DNA of 64,000 bases from Patiria miniata (taxonomy: Eukaryota; Echinodermata; Asteroidea; Valvatida; Asterinidae), in the NCBI RefSeq assembly GCF_015706575.1, contig NW_024037069.1:38771315-38835314 (forward strand), given 5' to 3'. Made by a program: the position numbers and the translations under genes. This document shows, piece by piece, positions 54,701-64,000 of the stretch (the first letter of the stretch is position 1; every line of letters begins with the position of its first letter). A model generated the notes under the pieces. The model did not search any database. It saw only the letters and a list, made by a program, of their open reading frames with translations, and was not told the origin of the DNA.

Positions 54701-57700
54701 CATTCCTGGAAAAACAGGTTTTAATACCTCTTCACTTTCTGAAAAGGTTCCAAAGTGAAGGTCCTCACTATTTTTAGTTTATTTTTTCAACTGTAGTCTG
54801 AAAGTGTTCTTTTTGAAGAATGTTTTTGTTCACTGTTTTGATAGGCCCCAGAATGTCTGGCGTTGATGCTCAAGCTCGGTGCTTATTTGGCAAAACAACC
54901 CAAGGTAAGATAATTCAAACTCTTTTTAAAATCTTGTTTCTGTTTTCCTGTGCTCCAACTTTACTACACTTAATCCTGATCAAATCATCATTAGTTTTGA
55001 GTTATGGCTCGATTAGCGTGAACCAGATAATTGACAATTGAATACATCTTCAGGCAGTAAGGTTGACGGTGGAGATCGGGAAGAAGCTATAATAATAATG
55101 GAACCAAGGAATCTTCTAAAGTACCCATGGTACTGTAGCTTGTGAGCGTGAAAAAAACCTGTAGAGAAAAGATAATGATGAAATGTTCAGTTCTGGATGT
55201 TTGAGGAAACCCCAGATAAACGTTCTTGGAGACAGTGGCGCACCCAAGGGGGGGGGGGGGGGGCTGGGAGGGCTTGAGTTTTACGGTCCCACAATTTGAC
55301 CATGGTGATATGTATGTGGCCTATTTTTTTAGTAGTATAATGGGGGTGTAAATGGCACCGCCAACGTAAAAATAGTCCGTCCCGAAAAATTAAAAAAAAA
55401 AAAAACCCATTTTTTTTTTCTGCGACCAAAACTTTTGGGCAACATTATTTATTTTAAATGCAAATTTCTAAAAAAAAAAAAAAAAAAAAAAATTTTTAGC
55501 CCCCCGCCAACCTGGCTCTTTTTTTATTTAATTCCAGAAGTGAATGAGGCCGTTTCCAAAACGGACTTCCAGAGCTACGGCTACGTCTATTGTCAGTGCG
55601 TCTCCGCGTATTTTCAATGGGCGCAAACCTAGACCTAGCTCTAGACAGTTGATTCGGATGCAGCCTTAGTTTTAACTGCCACATTCAGTCGAGAGATGTT
55701 TTGCCCTCCACATTTTATGTCCCTCGGGATAGCGCAAGCTATTTGCCAGGAAGTGGCCTGTGACCGTTGATATTTCCAACAGTCACACAAGCAATTCCCT
55801 CCTCCTCCTCCTTGTTTGTTTGAAGACATTTTGCCTCGTTGATTAAAAAACGGGGCGGGCAGGTGGCACGTGTTTGGGATTAGGAAGTTAGAGCCCAGCT
55901 CTGTCATCCTAAATCTGTTAAGTCTCATTGATCTAGCTTGGATTAGTGGTGCAGGATTTGGTTAATCTCAACACAAGCCTTTTCCCGTAATCATGTTTAT
56001 TGCCCAACACAGTGTGTTCTTAGACTCCATTGTTGCTACTGCGTTTGATTTTGAGAGAAAAAATTTGCCGCACATGTTGGACTAGTAGGCAATATATTAC
56101 AAAACGATTTTGTAAGTTTATCTGAGCGTGAGAGTAAGTCGTTACGAGCGCGAGTAGAACATGGAATAATATTATTCCATGTTTCACTCCTTTTCCCGTA
56201 ATCATGTTTATTGCCCAACACAGCGTGTTCAACTCCATTGTTGCTACTGCGTTTAACTTTGAGAAAAAAAAATTGCCGCACATGTTGGACTAGTAGGCAA
56301 TATATTACAAAACGATTTTGTAAGTTTATCTGAGCATGAGAGCAAGTCGTTACGAGCGCGAGTAGAACATGGAATAATATTATTCCATGTTCCACTCCTT
56401 TTCCCGTAATCATGTTTATTGCCCAACACAGCGTGTTCAACTCCATTGTTGCTACTGCGTTTAACTTTGAGAAAAAAAAATTGCCGCACATGTTGGACTA
56501 GTAGGCAATATATTACAAAACGATTTTGTAAGTTTATCTGAGCGTGAGAGCAAGTCGTTACGAGCGCGAGTAGAACATGGAATAATATTATTCCATGTTC
56601 CACTCCTTTTCCCGTAATCATGTTTATTGCCCAACACAGCGTGTTCAACTCCATTGTTGCTACTGCGTTTAACTTTGAGAAAAAAAAATTGCCGCACATG
56701 TTGGACTAGTAGGCAATATATTACAAAACGATTTTGTAAGTTTATCTGAGCATGAGAGCAAGTCGTTACGAGCGCGAGTAGAACATGGAATAATATTATT
56801 CCATGTTCCACTCGTGCTCGTAACGGCTCGTGCTCGCCCTCGGATAACTTACAAAATCATATATTAAAGGGACATTACTTCCTGGAACAAGCCCAATAGG
56901 GCTACAAAACACTTTTTAAAATGAAATTATTATTTAATTGGCAAGAGCATTAAAAAGTAAGATATGAACGTCCCCCGCAACAATCCTTTAAATACTGGGA
57001 AGTTTTGTGTTATTCTTGCGAGAACCATGCGAGAGCGAATTTCAGGGGGGGGCACATTTTTCCCCTAGAAAAATCAGGCTGTTGAGTGCTAGTTGTGAAT
57101 CTAGCTACACGGTATCGCATTATGTGAACATATGAGAAATCACATTTTGTGTATTGGTGCTGTGTGTATTCGATATTCACACACAGAACTATATGATACA
57201 TTGAAAAGATACGACTTGACAAACGTTTGTGTAAGTCAAAAAATGTCTGTCACATCCCATGTAAACAACCGGGGCTTTTAACCTTTTCTCGGGAATGGTT
57301 AGACATTAGGTTATAGTTTCCTTTCAACCAGACATTTAAAATAGTATAAGTTAATAATCCAAACCATGAAATTTTGGGGGATTTCAGGCCGTATTGCCCC
57401 TTTAAAGCCAAGTGGCATATGAAACACAGACTGACTCCATTTTGCAAAATTTAATATACTGAAAAAAAAATAAAATATGTATTTCATTGAAAAATAAATT
57501 ATACATGTACGCCTGCCTTCTTTAATACTCCAAAGGACATCCACGTACTACACACAGCAAGGTCTACAAGATTTAAAGTCAATATGGATAAACCTTGGCT
57601 TTTGTTTTGACATTTCAAATGAATGAATCAAATCCCAGTTGTACGTCGTGCACATGCTGAAAGCACGTGTACTATAATGTGGCCCGGCTAATCCAGCTTA

Positions 57701-59792
57701 CGTGGACCTCTTCTATGAATAGTCATTCTTGGGTTGGGTTGGGAATTATCGGGGGGGGGGGGGGATTATACGAGGGAAAACGACTACTGAAGTTAACTGA
57801 TGCATATGGACTCAAAAGAAATTAAGAAAAACAAAATGGAATCTTTAGCCTTTACCATTCATAAATTGTAGGGGAGGATGATTGAAAAACTGAAACTGAT
57901 TTGAACATGTTGCAAGGCATTATTCAATTTAAATCACAAAACTTGTAGATCACTCTCCGCAAATAGAATAATTTTCAAATCACTGATTTTTGTTTGTCCA
58001 TTTCTAGGTTACGCTCAAGAATGTCATGGACTCACTTCACGAGAAAGTTCCAGATCTGCTCATACCACAAGGTTTGTTGTTTTGTTCTTGAGTTTTTTAT
58101 TTTTTTATTTATTTTTTTTTCAACTTTTTCATTTTGATTTTAATGGAATTAAGTATTCCATTAAAATCAAAATGAAAAAGTTGAAAAATAAAAAAATAAC
58201 AATACCAATTCAATGTTAACCTTCCCTCACATTTTATCCTTTTCAGTTTTCAGGAAAGTGAGCCTGCCCTTCCTGAACATATTATTGTCTTTCACAAGTT
58301 TCAAATGAGCAATTGGTAATATATATAACACTCACTGTTTTATGCTACACAGATCTGATTGGGTTTCTGCTGCAGAGCACTGATCTCTGCTCCCCAAAGG
58401 AGTTTTTGAATAGATATGACAAGCCACTAGATATAGTTCTGGATAGTGGTAAGTTTTCATCCCCCCTGGACCAGTCTCCCTTCCCCCATCACTCCTTCCC
58501 CTTTCCCACCCCATTCCCCCTTTCCCCTCCTTCCAGGTGTTGTAATCCAGTCACCACAAGTCAAGCACAAGCCAATCACAAGTCAATCACAAGTCAATCA
58601 CTAGCCAGTCTCAAGTCCATCACAAGTAAGTCCATCACAAGCCAATCACAAGTCAAGCACTATAGCCAATATCACAAGTCCATCACAAATCAATCACAAG
58701 TCAATCACAAATCAATCACAAGTCAATCACAAATCAATCACTGGCCAATCACAAGTCAATCACTGGCCAAGCACAAATCCATCACATGTCCATCACAAGT
58801 CAATCACCAGTCTATCACAAGTCAAACACTAGCCAATCACATATCAATAACGAGTCCATCACAGCAAGTCAATTACTAGCCAATCACGAGACCATCACAA
58901 GTCAATCACTAGCCAATCACAAGTCAATCACTGGCCAAGCACAAATCCATCACAAGTCCATCACATGTCCACCACAAGCCCATTACTGGTCAATCACTGG
59001 TCAATCACAAGTCAATCACAAGTCAATCACTGGCCAATCACAAATCAATAACAAGTCCATCACAGCAAGTAAATTACTAGCCAATCACGAGACCATCACA
59101 AATCAATTGCAAATCAGTCACTAGCCAATCACAAGTCAATCACTGGCCAAGCACAAATCCATCACCATTCAATCACAAGTCAAAACAATAACAAGTCGAT
59201 CATTAAAAAGAATCACAATTGGAAACACAAGTCAATCACCATATCACAAGTCTATCACAAGTCTATCACAAGTCCATCACAAGTCTATCACAAGTCTATC
59301 ACAAGTCTATCACAAGTCCATCACAAGTTCATCACAAGTCCATCACAAGTCCATCACAAGTCCATCACAAGTCCATCACAAGTCCATCACAAGTCCATCA
59401 CAAGTCCATCACAAGTCCATCACAAGTCTATCACAAGTCCATCACAAGTCCATCACAAGTCCATCACAAATCTATCACAAGTCTATCACAAGTCTATCAC
59501 AAGTCTATCACAAGTCTATCACAAGTCCATCACAAGTCTATCACAAGTCTATCACAAGTCTATCACAAGTCTATCACAAGTCTATCACAAGTCTATTGCG
59601 TATTATTTAAAGTCAAATGGCAGGCTACTCAAATGAATTGTGATAAAGGCATTCCTTTGTTAATACGTGTCTGTTGTTATTGTTTATTGATGCTATACGA
59701 TCAAGGGCTCAATATTCAATTTCACTTTCTCTCATTCATTCACTGCAGAACTGGTTTGGCCCCTACCCACCAAAAACTTCCCACTGAATTGA
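51702..59792 (+). CDS. TEX47: TEX47-like protein (testis-expressed 47 family), 8 coding exons, complete
   Basis: Exons: 51702-51881, 52648-52720, 53531-53634, 53814-54020, 54845-54904, 58008-58071, 58353-58448, 59749-59792. Phases match throughout, giving 828 nt and 275 aa. Family-typical segments are LLHRLVYIARLS (exon 2), GATGMLLVYPNHYVHLVE|SSSEML (exons 3-4), SKVLVISSNVPTRLFSQW (exon 4), VPDLLIPQ|DLIGFLL (exons 6-7), FLNRYDKPLDIVLDS (exon 7) and ELVWPLP (last exon). These correspond in order to human TEX47 (C7orf62). The molecular function of the family is not established; human expression is testis-enriched. The N-terminal 60 residues are basic, then acidic (five Asp in a row) and variable. 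Introns carry minisatellites, foldbacks and MITEs. An alternative first exon is proposed at 45354-45443. Confidence 0.88.
53011..53394. repeat. Minisatellite TTGTGATGGG / TTGTGATTGAC in TEX47 intron 2
   Basis: About 35 diverged units built on the same core (CTTGTGATG) as the DXO intron array; ends 136 bp before exon 3. Confidence 0.9.
54038..54317. mobile_element. TIR MITE, family E, copy 2
   Basis: Ends AGGGCCCAATTTCACGG and CCGTGAAATTGGCCCCA. It begins 18 bp after the donor of TEX47 exon 4 (54020). Related to 25827-26102. Confidence 0.75.
55235..55510. mobile_element. Degenerate hAT-like element with G/A runs
   Basis: CAGTGGCGCACCCAAGGGG at the left and GCCCCCCGCC at the right resemble the ends of the other hAT-like elements; no clear duplication. 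Confidence 0.3.
55978..56866. repeat. Four tandem copies of a 208-bp unit ending in an inverted copy
   Basis: Units start at 55978, 56189, 56397 and 56605 (CCTTTTCCCGTAATCATG). Each ends with the palindrome ACATGGAATAATATTATTCC. After the fourth, CACTCGTGCTCGTAACGG to about 56866 is a truncated inverted copy. Overlapping minus-strand frames of 87-151 codons encode the same repeated peptide and result from the tandem structure. TEX47 intron 5. Confidence 0.9.
56864..57405. mobile_element. TTAA-flanked MITE, probable piggyBac-like
   Basis: Starts TTAAAGGGACATTAC and ends GTATTGCCCCTTTAA. The TTAA plus AGGG ends resemble family B but the interior differs. TEX47 intron 5. Confidence 0.5.
58093..58198. 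repeat. Perfect long hairpin in TEX47 intron 6
   Basis: CAACTTTTTCATTTTGATTT followed by TAATGGAAT pairs exactly with its reverse complement across a loop of about 5 nt. T-rich and A-rich outer arms extend the pairing. Confidence 0.9.
58553..59597. repeat. Minisatellite CATCACAAGT (1 kb) in TEX47 intron 7
   Basis: About 100 copies of CATCACAAGT and CAATCACAAGT, the reverse complement of the ACTTGTGATG core. The second half (59250-59597) is nearly pure; the first half is diverged. Open frames of 112-214 codons across it are repeat products. Confidence 0.95.
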
Positions 59793-59925
59793 TGTGGAAC
59801 ACTCATCGCATTCAGCAACTGAGGATTTCATCGAGAAATTATTGTTATTACTCTTGTAAATAATATGTACTGATGAGGCCGATGTATATACATTGTACAT
59901 GTACATGTTCATAGTTGGAAAAGGG

Positions 59926-59931
59926 AATAAA
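59926..59931 (+). promoter_or_regulatory. TEX47: Poly(A) signal of the TEX47-like gene
   Basis: AATAAA 134 bp after the stop codon, the first one downstream and well placed for a short 3' UTR. Confidence 0.6.
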
Positions 59932-61689
59932 AATCTTGTGCTTGGGATATGTTAAACACTCTGTTTAAGACCGGTTGGAGTCTGGATGCTGATAATTACC
60001 CAATCTGCAATAAATACCTTTTCGGGGAAAAAAAAATCAAATTTTTCGTTTCAAAAGTCAAAACAAGTCAAAAATTATAAAAGTTAAATGATTTTGATCA
60101 ACAAAATCTACCGCAATGATATGCTCCGTGTGTTAAACAACTCCTTATATGGAGATAGATGCGTGCATCGTGCCTGCTACGTGATGTGGTGCACAACACA
60201 GATGCACCGGTAAGTGTGAATTTAGGACTACCACTGACTCAGTGGTAGTATTGCGCATGCCTACAGGACTTTAAACGTTTAACCGTTTAACTGGATCTCA
60301 TGGGAGTCAACATTTCATGTGACACTGGAAAATAATGTTTAAGACCAGCCAGCCATGTCTTTATCAACGGTTTAAAACCAGCCACGTGACAGGCTCTTGA
60401 CCAATGGGAATGGGTAAACTGCCTTTATGAATGCCAATTAATAGTCTTTTCTACCAATTAAATTGCTATAATTGTTAATCAAAACACCACCAAAATGTTA
60501 AGTTGTTTACGAATTGTTACTCCTTGTTTTTTGTCTTGTTAAACCTATCCTCTAATAACTCTGGGGTAAAGTTGATACTATTTATTGATTTAGTGGACTT
60601 TTTAGTTCAGAAAGCATATGCCGTTTGGAGTGTTGTAAATATGTATCACTGATTACTTGACACGTATCATGTCTTCTGGGAAGTGGTCTGGCAATAAATT
60701 GTGAAACTTTCAACTTCCCAGTCTGCTTTTATTTGCAATTTCAGACCTTTAAAAATGTGGCTGTGTGTTGTTTATAGTCCTCCTCCCCACAAGGTATGCA
60801 ACAATTGTATACATATTAAAAGTAAGTAATCAGCAAGGAAGCAGTCACCTCTGTTTTCAGATCGGGAAAAGTCAAATTGAATGTCAAGTGTCGAAAATCG
60901 TAGACAGTTTTCAACCACCCCTGATTTTTATTTGGGTATTTTTTCCTGTGGGTTATGGCATGCAGATCTTTGGAATAAATTTGCAGCAATGAAAACCTTT
61001 CAATTGCAAGGCTTCAATAGGGATTCGGCTTATATTTGATCAACGATTTGAAGAATGGATCTCTGTTTATGTTGGATTTCAATTTGCATTTGAGCACGCG
61101 ATGAAGCACGTGTATTGCGATGATCGAAGCACGTGTATTTGGCATTAAACTTGCAAATCTGCTACCTGTTGCTGAAGTTTATGTTCCACGTGGAATTATG
61201 TTGTTTTCGATCTTGTCTATCCAAGATGGCAAAACAAACAAGTGTTTTGAGGACTGAGGATTGGATAGTTTTTAAGGAACAGTCAAAGGGAATTGTCCTT
61301 GGTACCATCAAGATTTTGTTTGAAATGTTAGGTATTCCGCACCAAATTTGATTTTTGTTTGTTTGCAGTCTTATTTAAACAGGCATCCACAGTTAAAAAA
61401 ACTGCTTTCCTTGAGGGCCCTGATTAAAAAAATACTATAAAACAATTAATTAAAGTAATATTCAAAACAAATACAGTTTTTAAAATTTAAACATAAATTA
61501 ATGTTAACTGTTTAAGCAAAAATGTAAAGCAATAAAAGATAACAGCATGTTAAATTAATAACTTATATGCAGTAAAAAATAAAACAAAATCCAACAAAAT
61601 ATTACGGCAAACATGAACATAATTTGCATGTACAATTATATCAAAATAATAGAGCAGCAAATAAATGAAATAACATACCGGCAACATAA
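59932..61689. other. Intergenic, no supported gene
   Basis: AT-rich DNA with a small palindrome (ACTACCACTGACTCAGTGGT, near 60227). No coding or RNA signal recognised. Confidence 0.5.
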
Positions 61690-62044
61690 GGCCAAAAAAA
61701 ATAATAAGTCGGTCTCTGGTCAGCGCGCGCGTCGATTTTAATCATGCGCGTCGATCTTTTTTTTTCCAAAATGTTCCGCGGTAGCTCCAACAGCGCCCTC
61801 TATTTCCGCACCTCCTTGGTTTTTTTTTACCAAAGAGCACCAAGGAATGGGAAATTGCACTAAGGCAAATGATCGAAAGCACCAAGGCAAATTATGGAGG
61901 ACACCAATGTACATGAGGACACCAAAAAAGCAAAATAGTACCCCCCTTGTCTGTACAATCCAAGCTTGAAGAAAAGAAAAAAAAAGCTGCGTTTCCAGAA
62001 CTTTGGTCTGACCAGAGACCGAATATTTTTATTTTTTTTTGACC
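61690..62044 (-). mobile_element. TWA-target MITE, family D, copy 2 (inverted)
   Basis: TAA on both sides; TIR core GTCGGTCTCTGGTCAG and CTGACCAGAGACCGA. It shares CACCAAGGCAAAT units with copy 1 at 19177. Confidence 0.7.
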
Positions 62045-64000
62045 TAAGCAAGAGATATGCAAACACATAACAGTGTGGAGTAAATCATAATAACAGCGAC
62101 GGCCATAATTTTTAGTGGGAAGGGCGCAGTACTAGACATCGACGGACCCTACTGGTGGAATTTCCCAACTGTAGTTATGGTCATTGCTTTAGCTGGGGGG
62201 CATGTACACATGCACCCGCGTCTTCATTCTCAGCACTCGCCTTTTCTGGGCAAAGCTCCTAGCCAGCAAATTGTTCATGCAAATCGCATTCCCTCACTAT
62301 TGATACTTAATTTCCATAATGCTGCTGCGACCACGCGATGCGGCACGTGCAGAAAATTCAAATCGGTAAATTTACTCGACATTTGCGTGGGAAAGTTTGA
62401 CTTGACTTGATTGCGATACGATTCAACTTAATCACTGAGCTGCTTCGAAACACGACCGGCGACTTTTTTTAATACAGTAAAAACAAATTGTTTGGCGTGG
62501 GTGAACGTTCGTATCAATCGGAGCGATAGTTTGTACCCATAACTAAAACTTTTAGGAAGTGCAAGAAACCACAAAGCCATGATTCTGAACCTCTGTAAAT
62601 TTAAAGTTTTAAATTAAATCATAATGTCATGTAGAACGTAGACTTGGTTTCAAGCTTCGATTCAAGTTGTATTTCTAATAACTATTTTTTTTCAAAAGTT
62701 TAGAAAAGAAGTTTGTACCACTTGAAAGCAGTTTGTCTTAAATTATATAAAAGTTGTTTTGTTTCAGTCTTTTCACAGCCTAGACTTTATATTCTTCGAG
62801 AAATGTGAATCGGTATAAACGACCGCCATTTTAATCCTCAGTTTCCTTAAATCACAAACAAATCAGCGAGCCCCCCATCTCTTCGAGGCTTGAGCCCCTT
62901 CTGCCCCCCCCCCCCGGCCAAAACATAATGTTTTTCTTAATATTGTTCAAAACCCATTGAATTTCCTTTCCGGTATAAAATAGGCCCGCGATGATTGCCC
63001 CACTGCAAACTGAACGCCACTGGTGCACATTTCTTAGTAGGCCCTATACATCCTTTTAATTTGAGTAAGACATCGGTTCCCATCGCAGGCGCGTAGCCAC
63101 GGTTTTGTTTGCCAGTTGCAAAATATAATTTTTGTCCCGTTTATCCCATCTTTATCGCCCCGATAATGCTTCTATATCAGCGTCCCAATTTCGGGTTGAG
63201 AATCTCCATCCCGATGCAATCTGCCAATCACTCTGCATCCTTCTGCTGGTCTGATTTGATTTGATTGTGAAAAAAAGTAAAACTGCTGCAAACTGCTTAC
63301 TGACTGGATGGACCTGAAATATATAAATCTTAAAATTAATGTGGCCTGACGTTGCGAACTTAGCAAGTTCTTCTTCAGAGGCTAAAACAGAGGCTGATTT
63401 GATTTGATTTGATTTGATTTGATTTGATTTACTCGCAATTTCCACACAATAATGATACAGATTTAATATAAGTTAAGATTTAACAAAACGCAACAAAATT
63501 TATCTAAAATCATATAAAAAAATGAAAGATAAAACACAGAAAAACCCCATACAGTGGAAAATGCAGGGATAACGCAAAAAAGTTATTTCCATTGCTGTCC
63601 CAAGATTAATACACCACTTTTCCTGCGGTAAAATTCCCAATTTGTTTATCTTCGTTTTGAATAGAAAAATCTCAGTTATTAAGTTGTCCTCGAGTTTTGC
63701 CTTACACGGTGATTTTGCTCTTACTAAAGGCCGATTCGTACACTTCACGCGAATGATTGTGCTCCGGCAAAGCGAACTGGTTATGGTTAGGGTAATGGCG
63801 AATGAACGTACGTCACAAAGAAACTTCAGTACTGTTGTTGACGTCTTGAAATCCACGTGGCTTTGCCTTCATGTTTTCTTGCATTTGAATAAAGCATGTG
63901 CTACGCACGGGCAGCGAATTAAAAACAAAAGACATTGGAATAATTTATAAGGTACTCGGTGATATTCTGAACTGACATGTTCAATGATAGTTTGCTGAAA
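62045..64000. other. Intergenic, no supported gene; (ATTTG)n tract
   Basis: Contains a (GATTT)n run at about 63394-63430 and a C run near 62906. A 118-codon minus frame at 63500-63856 has no recognisable domain. Nothing else seen. Confidence 0.5.

Noticed and set aside
56036..56811. Four overlapping minus-strand frames with the same peptide (about 87-151 codons)
   Set aside because: They follow the 208-bp tandem repeat and shift with it; no domain, and each frame runs through palindromes.
58313..59863. Long plus-strand frames encoding Ser/Gln/His/Lys-rich repeated peptides
   Set aside because: They are translations of the CATCACAAGT minisatellite; a 10-bp period keeps frames open without selection. 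Only the TEX47 exon at 58353-58448 inside the first frame is real.
63500..63856. 118-codon minus-strand frame near the right edge
   Set aside because: No family recognised and no supporting exon structure. It might be a decayed retroelement tail, but nothing proves this.

Overview
This is a eukaryotic, animal nuclear window. Genes are split into short exons with GT-AG introns and dispersed through AT-rich DNA packed with miniature inverted-repeat transposons (MITEs), foldback elements, tRNA-derived SINEs and minisatellites. The protein families, the very high MITE/SINE load and the frequent TACATGTA and TAGGCCTA words suggest an invertebrate deuterostome, most likely an echinoderm (perhaps a sea star). 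That taxonomic guess is an inference, not something proven here.

Five protein-coding genes can be assembled exon by exon with matching splice phases. (1) SLC25A17/PMP34, a peroxisomal cofactor carrier, + strand, 8063-18624, 9 coding exons, 315 aa. (2) STK19, a winged-helix DNA-repair factor, - strand, 22161-29859, 7 coding exons, 252 aa. (3) DXO, the decapping exoribonuclease, + strand, 32279-38767, 6 exons, 428 aa, all six catalytic residues present. (4) GPANK1, a G-patch/ankyrin protein, - strand, 41841-42977, one coding exon, 378 aa. (5) TEX47-like, + strand, 51702-59792, 8 coding exons, 275 aa, with a related alternative first exon at 45354-45443.

Layout: 1-8062 is intergenic and repeat-rich. 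It holds hAT-like elements and a near-identical 2-kb tandem duplication ending about 150 bp before the SLC25A17 start codon. SLC25A17 and STK19 converge tail to tail, with opposing poly(A) signals near 20.2 kb. STK19 and DXO are divergent and head to head, and a 560-bp foldback element fills most of the space between their likely starts. DXO and GPANK1 converge near 39-41.8 kb. GPANK1 and the TEX47-like gene are divergent around 45.0-45.35 kb. The last 4 kb holds no gene I can support.

The most meaningful signal is linkage. STK19 and DXO are head-to-head neighbours in the human MHC class III region, and GPANK1 also lies in human MHC class III. Their adjacency here, without any immune gene visible, looks like a preserved fragment of the ancestral proto-MHC linkage group. 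The second theme is mobile DNA acting at gene-critical positions: a Harbinger-like MITE inserted four bases into a DXO intron so that it supplies the +5 G of the splice donor, other MITEs within 20-40 bp of splice sites, and foldback elements with one tandemly amplified arm. No complete transposase, viral gene, CRISPR array or functional tRNA/rRNA gene was seen. All homology calls come from reading the translated sequence, not from a database search.
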